From positions 1-55,145 of the forward strand of contig NZ_JAQQPS010000032.1 in the NCBI RefSeq assembly GCF_036688685.1: DNA of 55,145 nt. The letters run 5' to 3'. This DNA is from JALYUM01 sp036688685. GTDB taxonomy: Bacteria; Pseudomonadota; Gammaproteobacteria; Burkholderiales; Burkholderiaceae_D. Below the pieces are notes generated by a model. That model worked only from the letters and a program-made list of their open reading frames with translations, did no database searches and had not been told where the DNA came from. A program made the translations under genes and the position numbers. This document shows positions 1 through 8,661 of this stretch, piece by piece (position 1 is the first letter of the stretch; the number at the start of each line of letters is the position of its first letter).

Positions 1-3000
1 GCAATCACGCCGGTGACAGCATCGATGCTGATCCCGGCCGGCAGGCCACTGGCGCTGTAGGTCAGGGTGTCGCCGTCCGCGTCGCCGAAAGCGGCGGCTG
101 TCGCAATGCTGAGAACAGCGGCGTCACTGGTGGCCATGGCGTTCAAACTGCCCACCGGAGCTGGGCCATTGTTGACTGGCGCCTGCACACTCCACATGAA
201 ACCGGCGCTGACCACACCGCCCTGTCCATCGGCTGCGCTGACGGTGACGCTGTAATTGCCCGGTACGCTAGGTGTACCACTGATGATCCCGCTGGCCGTG
301 TCGATGGTCAGCCCGGGCGGCAGGCCTGTGGCACTGTAGCTGAGTGTGTCGCCGTCAGCATCTGTAAAGACCGTCCCGGCGTTGAACGACACGGCCACCC
401 CAGTGGTATCGCTGTGATTAGCCAGCGGCGCAGCAAGCGGCACGTCGTTGACAGCAGCAATGGTCAAACTGACCGTGGCCGTGGAGACACCGCCATCGGC
501 GTCGACGACGCGGTAAGTAAAACTGTCGGCGCCGTTATAGTTGGCGTCAGGGGTATAGGTAAAACTACCGTCGGCAGCAATCAGCACCGTACCATGCGCC
601 GGTCCAGTGACCGGGGTGGTGTCGACCAGCAGCGCGTCGCCGTCGGCATCGCTGTCGTTGGTCAGCAGATTGCCCGACACGCTGGCGTCTTCAACCAGGT
701 TGGCGGCATCGGCGGCGCCAACTGGGCCGATATTGCTGGCAGTGAGCGTAAAAGCCTGGCTGGCAATCCCACCGCGCCCGTCGCTTGCGCTCACGACGAT
801 GGTGTACACGCCGCCGGTAACAGCGCTGGAGGCGCCAGAAGTCAGCGTTCCGGCAATCACGCCGGTGACAGCATCGATGCTGATCCCGGCCGGCAGGCCA
901 CTGGCGCTGTAGGTCAGGGTGTCGCCGTCGGCGTCGCTGAAAGCGGCGGCCGTGGCAATGCTGAGGACGGCGGCGTCGTTCGCAGCCATCGCACTCAGGC
1001 TGCCTACAGGCGCTGGGCCATTGTTGGTTGGTGCCTGTACGTTCCACATGAAGCCCGCACTAGCCACACCGCCCTGCCCATCGGCTGCGCTGACCGTGAC
1101 GCTGTAGTTGCCCGGCACGGCAGGTGTACCGCTGATGATCCCGCTCGCCGCGTCGATGGTCAGCCCCGGTGGCAGGCCGGTGGCACTGTAGCTGAGTGTG
1201 TCGCCGTCGACGTCGCTGAAGGCCGCGCCGGCATTGAACGATACCGCCACTCCGGTGGTGTCGCTGTGATCAGCCAGCGGTGCGGCCTGCGGCGCGTCGT
1301 TGACAGCAGCAATGGTCAAGCTGACTGTGGCCGTGGCGACACCGCCGTCGGCATCGACGACGCGGTAAGTAAAACTGTCGGCGCCGTTATAGTTGGCGTC
1401 AGAGGTATAGGTAAAACTGCCGTCGGCAGCGAGCACCAACGTCCCGTGTGCAGGTCCCGTGACCGGAGTGGTGTCGACGCGCAGGGCATCGCCGTCGGCA
1501 TCGCTGTCGTTGGTCAGCAGATTGCCCGATACGCTGGCGTCTTCAGCCAGGCTGGCGGCATCGGCCGCGCCGACCGGGCCGATATTGCTGGCTGTGAGCG
1601 TAAAGGCCTGGCTGGCGATGCCGCCGCGCCCGTCATTTGCGCTGACCACGATGGTGTACACGCCACCAGCGACGACACTCGAGGCGCTTGATGTCAGTGT
1701 GCCGGCGATGACGCCGGTGACGGCATCGATGCTGACTCCGGCTGGCAGCCCGCTGGCGCTGTAGCTCAGGGTATCGCCGTCGGCGTCGCTGAAAGCGGCG
1801 GCCGTGGCAATGCTGAGGACGGCGGCGTCATTGGTCGACAGGGCGTTCAAAGTGCCCACCGGCGCCGGGCCATTATTGGCTGGCGCCTGCACACCCCACA
1901 TGAAGCCCGCACTAGCCACACCGCCCTGTCCATCGGCTGCGCTGACCGTGACGCTGTAGTTGCCCGGTACGCTAGGTATTCCGCTGATGACCCCGCTGGC
2001 TGCGTCGATGGTCAGCCCCGGTGGCAGGCCAGTGGCGCTGTAGCTGAGTGTGTCGCCATCGACGTCGCTGAAGGCGGCGCCGGCGTTGAACAACACCGCC
2101 ACCCCGGTGGTGTCGCTGTGATCGGAGAGGGGAGACGCCTGCGGCGCGTCGTTGGCGGCAGCAATGGTCAAGCTGACCGTGGCTGTGGACACGCCGCCAT
2201 CGGCATCGACGACGCGGTAAGTAAAACTGTCGGCGCCGTTATAGTTGGCGTCAGGGGTGTAGGTAAAACTGCCGTCGGCAGCGATCTGCACGGTCCCGTG
2301 TGCAGGTCCCGTGACCGGGGTGGTGTCAACGCGCAGGGCGTCACCGTCGGCATCGCTGTCGTTGGTCAGCAGATTGCCCGACACGCTGGCGTCTTCAGCC
2401 AGGCTGGCCGCATCGGCCACGCCGACCGGGCCGATATTGCTGGCCGTGAGCGTAAAGGCCTGGCTGGCAACACCGCCGCGCCCGTCGCTTGCGCTGACCA
2501 CAATGGTGTACACGCCGCCGGCGACGGTGCTGGAGGCGCTTGCAGTCAGTGTGCCGGCGATGACGCCGGTGACGGCATCGATGCTGACGCCGTCCGGCAG
2601 GCCACTGGCGCTGTAGCTCAGGGTGTCGCCATCGGCGTCGCTGAAAGCGGCGGCTGTGGCAATGCTGAGAACGGCGGCGTCGTTCACAGCCATCGCACTC
2701 AGGCTGCCTACAGGCGCTGGGCCATTGTTGGCTGGCGCCTGTACGCCCCACATGAAGCCGGCGCTGGCCACGCCTCCCTGTCCGTCGGCTGCGCTGACGG
2801 TGACGCTGTAATTGCCCGGCACGGTAGGTGTACCGCTGATGATGCCGCTGGCTGCGTCGATGGTCAGCCCCGGTGGCAGGCCGGTGGCACTGTAGCTGAG
2901 TGTGTCGCCGTCGACGTCGCTGAAGGCCGCGCCGGCATTGAACGATACCGCCACTCCGGTGGTGTCGCTGTGATCGGCCAACGGGGCCGCAACCGGCGCG

Positions 3001-4355
3001 TCGTTGACCGCAGCAATGGTCAAGCTGACCGTGGCCGTGGACACGCCGCCATCGGCGTCGATGACGCGGTAAGTAAAACTGTCGGCGCCGTGATAGTTGG
3101 CGTCGGGTGTGTAGGTAAAACTGCCGTCGGCGGCGAGCACCAGCGTCCCGTGTGCCGGTCCCGTGACCGGGGTGGTGTCAACGCGCAGGGCGTCACCGTC
3201 GGCATCGCTGTCGTTGGTCAGCAGATTGCCCGACACGCTGGCGTCTTCAGCCAGGCTGGCCGCATCGGCCACGCCGACCGGGCCGATATTGCTGGCTGTG
3301 AGCGTAAAAGCCTGGCTGGCAATGCCGCCGCGTCCATCGCTTGCGCTCACAACAATGGTGTACACGCCGCCGAACACCGCGCTGGAGGCGCTTGATGTCA
3401 GCGTTCCGGCAATCACGCCGGTGACGGCATCGATGCTGATCCCGGCCGGCAGGCCACTGGCGCTGTAGGTCAGGGTATCGCCATCGGCATCGCTGAAAGC
3501 GGCAGCTGTCGCAATGCTGAGGACAGCGGCGTCACTGGTCGCCAGGGCGTTCAAAGTGCCCACCGGCGCTGGACCGTTGTTGGCTGACGCCTGCACATTC
3601 CACATAAAGCCCGCGCTGGCCACATCGCCCTGCCCATCGGCTGCGCTGACGGTGACGCTGTAATTGCCCGGTACGCTAAGTGTACCGCTGATGATCCCGC
3701 TGGCCGCGTCGATGGTCAGCCCGGGTGGCAAGCCGGTGGCACTGTAGCTGAGTGTGTCGCCGTCGACGTCGCTGAAGGCCGCGCTGGCATTGAACGATAC
3801 CGCCACTCCGGTGGTGTCGCTGTGATCGGCCAACGGGGCCGCAACCGGCGCGTCGTTGACCGCAGCAATCGTCAAGCTGACCGTGGCCGTGGACACGCCG
3901 CCATCGGCGTCGATGACGCGGTAAGTAAAACTGTCGGCGCCGTGATAGTTGGCGTCGGGTGTGTAGGTAAAACTACCGTCGGCAGCAAGCACCAGCGTGC
4001 CGTGTGCCGGTCCCGTGACCGGGGTGGTGTCAACGCGCAGCGCGTCGCCGTCGGCATCGCTGTCGTTCGTCAGCAGATTGCCCGACACGCTGGCGTCTTC
4101 GGCCAGGCTGACCGCATCGGTGGCGCCGACCGGGCCGATATTGCTGGCTGTGAGCGTAAAGGCCTGGCTGGCGATGCCGCCGCGTCCATCGCTTGCGCTC
4201 ACGACGATTGTGTATACGCCACCGGCAACGGCGCTGGACGCGCCAGAAGTCAGTGTGCCGGCGATGACGCCGGTGACCGCATCGATGCTGACGCCGGCCG
4301 GCAGCCCGCTGGCGCTGTAGCTGAGGGTGTCGCCGTCGGCGTCGCTGAAAGCGGC
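1..4355. repeat. 852-bp tandem repeat, about five copies, inside the adhesin gene
   Basis: The sequence at position 1 recurs at 853, and identical landmarks recur at exact 852-bp steps (for example 607, 1459, 2311, 3163, 4015). The homology ends near 4355, where the last copy diverges just after a GCTGAAAGCGGC block. The period equals 284 codons, so the frame is kept. Copies look highly similar at DNA level with scattered substitutions, which suggests recent duplication or gene conversion. The array continues past the left edge, so the total copy number is unknown. Confidence 0.93.
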
Positions 4356-7300
4356 CGACAAGTCGAGCAGGATCGCCACGCCATCGAAGCGCTGTACGTC
4401 AGCCAGCGGAATCGATAACGGTGCTTGATTCGGCGCAGCGGTCACGCTGACCGTTACCGTTGCTGTCTCCACCGTACCGTTACTGGTAACGGTATAGGTG
4501 AACACATCGGTCCCGGTGAAGCCGGCCACTGGCGTGTAGATCGCCTGGCCTTGCGCGTTCAAGTTCAGACTGCCGTGCGCGGGGGTCTGGAACGCGCTCA
4601 CGACGCGGCCCGCGTGCTCGAAACTGTCATTTGCAAGCACATTGAAGGCAACCGCCTGACCAGACACAGCGGCGACCTGATCGTCGACAATGTCGGCCAC
4701 GGCGCCAATCGATAGGGGCAGCGCGACACTCAGGCCCAGGACTTGCCCGATCGAGCCCAGCGAAACAGTGAGCGTCAAAGGGCCGTTGTAGTCGGCGCCT
4801 GGCAAGAGTTGCAACTGCTCCAGTGCCGCCTGCAAATTGATCGCCGTACCTGACAGGCGAATGATGCTATCGTCAATCCCATCGCCCTGGCTGATATTCA
4901 CACCGGCGTGTTGCTGCAGCGTTAGAAGGCCGCCGGGCACGGACAATTCGATCTCCAGCACTTCGCCGTCAACATCGCCGATCTCGATCTGGGTGCCGAG
5001 CAGCGCGGCAAAAATCAAAGGCGTGTCTTCGCTGAATACGGGAATGCTTGGCAACCTCAAGGTGGGCAAATCGGCTACTGCGGCGACCGTCACGACGATG
5101 GTGCCGGCCGCGCTGGCGCCATCGGCGTCACGCACGGTGTAGCTGATGGTATCGAATCCGTTGTAATTCAAGAAAGGGGTGTAGGTGAGCGCGCCGTCGG
5201 CCCCGATCGCAACCGTGCCGTGCAACGCAGTGGCAGCGGTGACGCTGAGCGCGTCGCCATCCGGATCGCTGACGTTGAGCAGCGCCTCGACACGCAGATT
5301 GCTGTCCTCCTGCCCGAGCGCGACCCCGGCCATCACGAGCGGGCCTGGATTGGCCACCGTGATCGTCAACGTCGCAGTCGCGCTCAAGCCAGCGCTGTCG
5401 GTAGCGGTGACGGCGACACTATAGACACCGCCATTGCCTTGCGAGGCGTGGCCGCCAACTTGTCCGCTGAGCACACCGGTAAGCGGATTGATCGATAAGC
5501 CGGCTGGCAGGCCACTGGCCGAATAGTGCAACACGTCGCCAAGATCGGCATCCTGGAATGTCGCTGCAAGCGATGCAGTGACGAGCGCACTGTCCTGCGT
5601 GCTGATCGCACCGATGGACCCGGTGAGCACAGGAGCGTGATTGATCCCGACGGTAATCGACACCACTTCGGTCTCTGTCACGCCGCCTGCACTGACAGTG
5701 ACGATGATGCTGTCGCTGCCCCGATATCCCGCATCGGGCGTGTAGGTCAGTGCGCCGCCCACGCCGACCAGCACGGTGCCATGGGCCGGGGCGCTGGCAG
5801 AGACGATCGCCGCCACGCCCTCGAACTGATCATTTTGGAGCGGATAAAACAGCACAGGCGTGAACACGTCGGTGATGACACTATCGCCGAAGGCGTCGCT
5901 CACCGCACCAAACGACATGGCCACGCTCGACGATCTGCTTGCCTGTCCGTCACCCACTTCCACGCTGAGGGTGGCGCTACCGTTATAGTCTGCATCGGGT
6001 TTGAACAGCAAACCCGCGAGTCCCTGGTTTATGGCGGCCTGGTCGCCACTGAAAACCAGTACGGGGTCGGCGTTGCCGTCGCCGCTGCTAAAGCTCAGTC
6101 CCGCGGTGCCGGCCAGTGTCAAGGCACCATGCGTGGCCGCCAGCGTCACGGTCAACACGCCACCGTCGGCGTCGGCCACGCTGACCGCGTTGCCGTTCGC
6201 CACCGAAAAAACGACGTTCTGGTCTTCAAGGCCACTGACTGTGGCCGGGGTGCTGAGCGTCGGTGGCGCGTTCGGCACCAGCACGCTGATTGCCACCGTG
6301 GTGGTCTCCGTGGTGCTACCACTGGTAACGGTGTAACTGAAACTGTCGCTGCCGCTATAGCCTGCAGCTGGCGTATAGGTCGCCAGATTCCCCGACAGGC
6401 TGACAGTGCCGTGAGCGGGTTGGGTGACGCCGCTGACGGCAGCAGTATTTCGCTCAAAATTGTCGTTTGCCATCAGCGCAATCGACACCGCCTGATCACG
6501 CTGGGTGCTCGCGCTGTCAGCAACAATGTCGGCAACCGGCGCAATCACGATGCCCAGGTCAATCGGCGTTGCAACGCTCAAAATGCCCAGCACGGTCTGG
6601 CTGACCGCCAGGCGCAGTGTATCGTTGCCGTAGTAGTCAGGATCGCCGTTATAGACGACTGTCGCCAACGCCTGGTTGATGGCGGTCGCGCTACCGGTGA
6701 GTGTCACGGCGCTGTCCTGGCTGCCGTCACCGCCACTGAGGGAGACACCGGCCAACGGGGTGAAGCTGACCGAACCGTGCTGCACCGACAACTGCACGCT
6801 CGTGCTGGTCGCCAGCATGTTGGTCAAGCTCAATGTCAGCAAATTCCCGCCGGTAAAGGCCAAGGTGGAATCTTCGGCGACACCCAGCGGCGTGTTGACG
6901 TTCAGGCTGATGCCAACCGACAGCAGCGGTAATGTATGCTGCCAGGCACCACCGTCGAGGACCATCGACTCGATGGTGCCGGTTTGCTGTTCAAGCTGCC
7001 AGTTCGCGCCAGCTTCACCTGTTCCCGTCGTATCGATCGAAGCGGCAAAGTCGGCGTCGAGCAAGGAGGCCAGGCGCTCCATGCCGGCGACGGCGTTGGC
7101 CGTGCCGGCCGCGTTACAACCATACACCAGCACGTCGGCGCCGGAAGCGAGATGTGCGCCGAGTGCGGCGAATTGGTCCGCATAAGCGGTCGAAGCGGTT
7201 GCAAGATCCAGCAGCGAACTGCCAAGCATAATTGCGCCCTGATCACCATGCGTGACCAGGTGCACGGTCTTCACGTCCGTCTGGCCGGCGAGCGCTGCGT

Positions 7301-7664
7301 CGATCTGGGCGAAACCATCGCGCAATGGATCGAGCAGCACAATGCGGCAATCAGGCGGAACGTTGGCAAGCAGCTCGGACAATTGCGGCAAGCTGCTGTC
7401 GACAAACAGCCATTCCTTCACGTTGCCAATGTCAGCTGTCTGTGTTGGCGCATCGGCGCCCAATGCCGGCAAGGGTAAATCGGCGCTGCCATCCTTGTCG
7501 TCTGCACCATCCGGCTGACCTTCCGCCTCTGCCTTTGCTGCCGTGCTGCCGGCCAATTCGAGCGCCAGCGCGGCGTCAAACATGATCCGTGGTTCCAACG
7601 CCAACCGCTCACCCGCAATTGGGAACGAGTGGCTGCTGTATCGGCCCATCAGAATATGCTTCAT
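1..7664 (-). CDS. Giant repetitive adhesin-like protein with DUF4347 domain (C-terminus beyond left edge)
   Basis: The minus frame starts at ATG 7662-7664 and stays open to position 1, so about 2,554 codons are present and the C-terminus lies outside the window. The N-terminus lacks an obvious Sec signal but carries the LEPRIMFDAA motif seen at the start of many large type I-secreted proteins. A DUF4347 domain follows at about residues 65-230 (EWLFVDSS, LVTHGDQG, VLVYGCNAAG). Residues of about 240-1100 hold cadherin-like, Calx-beta-like and putative Ig domains with D-x-D-G-D calcium-type motifs. From about residue 1100 onward, 284-residue units repeat, each combining two putative Ig (He_PIG-type) domains and one cadherin/VCBS-like domain. 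Such proteins are usually calcium-stabilised surface or biofilm adhesins with RTX repeats at the unseen C-terminus. Adhesion is inferred; the domain layout is read from the translation. Confidence 0.9.
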   Translation of the reverse strand, partial: MKHILMGRYSSHSFPIAGERLALEPRIMFDAALALELAGSTAAKAEAEGQPDGADDKDGSADLPLPALGADAPTQTADIGNVKEWLFVDSSLPQLSELLANVPPDCRIVLLDPLRDGFAQIDAALAGQTDVKTVHLVTHGDQGAIMLGSSLLDLATASTAYADQFAALGAHLASGADVLVYGCNAAGTANAVAGMERLASLLDADFAASIDTTGTGEAGANWQLEQQTGTIESMVLDGGAWQHTLPLLSVGISLNVNTPLGVAEDSTLAFTGGNLLTLSLTNMLATSTSVQLSVQHGSVSFTPLAGVSLSGGDGSQDSAVTLTGSATAINQALATVVYNGDPDYYGNDTLRLAVSQTVLGILSVATPIDLGIVIAPVADIVADSASTQRDQAVSIALMANDNFERNTAAVSGVTQPAHGTVSLSGNLATYTPAAGYSGSDSFSYTVTSGSTTETTTVAISVLVPNAPPTLSTPATVSGLEDQNVVFSVANGNAVSVADADGGVLTVTLAATHGALTLAGTAGLSFSSGDGNADPVLVFSGDQAAINQGLAGLLFKPDADYNGSATLSVEVGDGQASRSSSVAMSFGAVSDAFGDSVITDVFTPVLFYPLQNDQFEGVAAIVSASAPAHGTVLVGVGGALTYTPDAGYRGSDSIIVTVSAGGVTETEVVSITVGINHAPVLTGSIGAISTQDSALVTASLAATFQDADLGDVLHYSASGLPAGLSINPLTGVLSGQVGGHASQGNGGVYSVAVTATDSAGLSATATLTITVANPGPLVMAGVALGQEDSNLRVEALLNVSDPDGDALSVTAATALHGTVAIGADGALTYTPFLNYNGFDTISYTVRDADGASAAGTIVVTVAAVADLPTLRLPSIPVFSEDTPLIFAALLGTQIEIGDVDGEVLEIELSVPGGLLTLQQHAGVNISQGDGIDDSIIRLSGTAINLQAALEQLQLLPGADYNGPLTLTVSLGSIGQVLGLSVALPLSIGAVADIVDDQVAAVSGQAVAFNVLANDSFEHAGRVVSAFQTPAHGSLNLNAQGQAIYTPVAGFTGTDVFTYTVTSNGTVETATVTVSVTAAPNQAPLSIPLADVQRFDGVAILLDLSAAFSDADGDTLSYSASGLPAGVSIDAVTGVIAGTLTSGASSAVAGGVYTIVVSASDGRGGIASQAFTLTASNIGPVGATDAVSLAEDASVSGNLLTNDSDADGDALRVDTTPVTGPAHGTLVLAADGSFTYTPDANYHGADSFTYRVIDADGGVSTATVSLTIAAVNDAPVAAPLADHSDTTGVAVSFNASAAFSDVDGDTLSYSATGLPPGLTIDAASGIISGTLSVPGNYSVTVSAADGQGDVASAGFMWNVQASANNGPAPVGTLNALATSDAAVLSIATAAAFSDADGDTLTYSASGLPAGISIDAVTGVIAGTLTSSASSAVFGGVYTIVVSASDGRGGIASQAFTLTASNIGPVGVADAASLAEDASVSGNLLTNDSDADGDALRVDTTPVTGPAHGTLVLAADGSFTYTPDANYHGADSFTYRVIDADGGVSTATVSLTIAAVNDAPVAAPLADHSDTTGVAVSFNAGAAFSDVDGDTLSYSATGLPPGLTIDAASGIISGTPTVPGNYSVTVSAADGQGGVASAGFMWGVQAPANNGPAPVGSLSAMAVNDAAVLSIATAAAFSDADGDTLSYSASGLPDGVSIDAVTGVIAGTLTASASSTVAGGVYTIVVSASDGRGGVASQAFTLTASNIGPVGVADAASLAEDASVSGNLLTNDSDADGDALRVDTTPVTGPAHGTVQIAADGSFTYTPDANYNGADSFTYRVVDADGGVSTATVSLTIAAANDAPQASPLSDHSDTTGVAVLFNAGAAFSDVDGDTLSYSATGLPPGLTIDAASGVISGIPSVPGNYSVTVSAADGQGGVASAGFMWGVQAPANNGPAPVGTLNALSTNDAAVLSIATAAAFSDADGDTLSYSASGLPAGVSIDAVTGVIAGTLTSSASSVVAGGVYTIVVSANDGRGGIASQAFTLTASNIGPVGAADAASLAEDASVSGNLLTNDSDADGDALRVDTTPVTGPAHGTLVLAADGSFTYTSDANYNGADSFTYRVVDADGGVATATVSLTIAAVNDAPQAAPLADHSDTTGVAVSFNAGAAFSDVDGDTLSYSATGLPPGLTIDAASGIISGTPAVPGNYSVTVSAADGQGGVASAGFMWNVQAPTNNGPAPVGSLSAMAANDAAVLSIATAAAFSDADGDTLTYSASGLPAGISIDAVTGVIAGTLTSGASSAVTGGVYTIVVSASDGRGGIASQAFTLTASNIGPVGAADAANLVEDASVSGNLLTNDSDADGDALLVDTTPVTGPAHGTVLIAADGSFTYTPDANYNGADSFTYRVVDADGGVSTATVSLTIAAVNDVPLAAPLANHSDTTGVAVSFNAGTVFTDADGDTLSYSATGLPPGLTIDTASGIISGTPSVPGNYSVTVSAADGQGGVVSAGFMWSVQAPVNNGPAPVGSLNAMATSDAAVLSIATAAAFGDADGDTLTYSASGLPAGISIDAVTGVI

Positions 7665-7836
7665 ATTTAATAAACATTATTGTTGGCTAATTCAATTCTT
7701 TTCTAATAATTGAATCGAATGCGCAAATTTTTATTTCAAATTAAAATACCCGCACGGAAATACTATCATCCAATTTGACTGTACTCACATTATATAAACG
7801 GGGAAATAGTCAGTGCGTTGCATAAATGCGACCCAC

Positions 7837-7855
7837 TAAAAAGCCCGACCGGGCT
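7837..7855 (-). terminator. Rho-independent terminator downstream of the response regulator
   Basis: A perfect 6-bp stem AGCCCG/CGGGCT (7842-7847 and 7850-7855) with a 2-nt loop is followed on the minus strand by five T residues (the A run at 7837-7842 on the plus strand). It lies about 100 nt past the stop of the response regulator at 7958 and 170 nt before the adhesin start, so it should separate the two transcripts. Confidence 0.7.
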
Positions 7856-7869
7856 GACGCAATGAACAT

Positions 7870-7918
7870 GTAAGCTGCGGGAATGCTTACCTACGCCAAA
7901 GGGCCACAAAGCCCGCAG
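7870..7918 (-). ncRNA. Candidate structured RNA with interleaved (pseudoknot-like) helices
   Basis: Two perfect complementary pairs interleave: GTAAGC (7870-7875) with GCTTAC (7885-7890), and CTGCGGG (7875-7881) with CCCGCAG (7912-7918). The order is that of an H-type pseudoknot with a shared nucleotide at 7875. On the minus strand the terminator follows about 15 nt later. This could be an attenuator-like leader for the adhesin, the 3' end of a small RNA, or chance structure in the response-regulator 3' UTR. I do not recognise a known riboswitch class. Confidence 0.3.
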
Positions 7919-7957
7919 GCGCAGGCGAACGACAACAGCGGGTGAAAAACCTTGTGT

Positions 7958-8596
7958 TCAGTTGCGCGGTCCGGCGCCAAAACGTGTCGCCAGAATGTCG
8001 AAGGACTCGGCAGACGCCAGCACCTCGGCTGCCACATCGGCCAGCTTGCGCCGCTGCGCGCGGGCATGGTCGCGCATCACCTTGAACGCCGACTCGCGGT
8101 CGGTCTTGTAGCGTTCCATCAGCACACCGACCGCCATGCCGGTGTCGCGGCCCTGCCGCAGCGCCTGACTGAGGCGGGTCTCGCTGTCGCGCAGGCCGCG
8201 GATTTCGTCGGCGCGCGCCAGCGCCGCCACAATGGCGGCGCCCAGTTGCGCCAGGTCCAGCGGCTTGAGCAGGTAGCCAAGCGCGCCGTGGGCGGCGGCA
8301 AGATCGACCGTGTGGCCGCTTTCGCTGGCGGTCAGGAACAGAAACGGTATCGTGGTATTAGCGCGCACATGGCCTGCCAGTTCCAGTCCCGACATGCCGG
8401 GCATGCTGATGTCGAAAATGGCCAGGTCCGGCTCACGGCCGCCATCGGCGATCAAGCCCAGCGCCATCGGCGCCGAGCTGGCGATGCGCACCTCGTACTC
8501 GGCTGCCAGGAATTTGCTGAGCAGCCCAAGCATGATCAGATCGTCATCGACCACCAGGATCAGGCGGCGGGAGCGGGCGGCGGGCGGCAAGGTCAT
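7958..8596 (-). CDS. Response regulator with ANTAR RNA-binding output domain
   Basis: This 212-residue protein has an N-terminal receiver (acidic pocket LVVDDD near residue 16, probable phosphoacceptor D62 in FDISMPGMSG, switch Thr in FLFLTAS, conserved Lys in LLKPLD). A C-terminal ANTAR domain of the AmiR/NasT type follows at about residues 140-200 (GMAVGVLMERYKTDRESAF). ANTAR regulators bind paired RNA hairpins and act by antitermination, so the target should be a leader RNA. The gene lies 65 nt downstream of the hybrid kinase on the same strand and is probably co-transcribed, with the kinase feeding phosphate through its Hpt domain. A terminator follows it. Confidence 0.9.
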   Translation of the reverse strand: MTLPPAARSRRLILVVDDDLIMLGLLSKFLAAEYEVRIASSAPMALGLIADGGREPDLAIFDISMPGMSGLELAGHVRANTTIPFLFLTASESGHTVDLAAAHGALGYLLKPLDLAQLGAAIVAALARADEIRGLRDSETRLSQALRQGRDTGMAVGVLMERYKTDRESAFKVMRDHARAQRRKLADVAAEVLASAESFDILATRFGAGPRN

Positions 8597-8661
8597 GATC
8601 GGGAATCCCGGGGAAATGCGCCGGCTGGCAAACCTTATTGTACCGAATCGGCGCGCAACCC

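Larger units (their letters stand above)
7665..7957. other. Intergenic region upstream of the adhesin gene
   Basis: This gap separates the response-regulator stop (7958) from the adhesin start (7664); both genes are on the minus strand. On the minus strand it holds, in order, a pseudoknot-like pairing (7870-7918), a terminator hairpin (7842-7855), an imperfect hairpin at about 7813-7836, and an AT-rich leader. A TATAAT hexamer reads on the minus strand at 7794-7789 with no convincing -35 box. It is the only obvious place for the adhesin promoter. Confidence 0.6.

Noticed and set aside
414..3395. Two long plus-strand frames of 425 codons (414-1691 and 2118-3395)
   Set aside because: They are mirror frames of the 852-bp repeats; the minus frame gives coherent Ig/cadherin domains.
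1..4355. CRISPR array
   Set aside because: The repeats are 852 bp, in-frame and coding, with no short repeat-spacer pattern.
7861..7940. Known c-di-GMP or other named riboswitch
   Set aside because: I could not match the conserved core of any named class; only the helices are supported.
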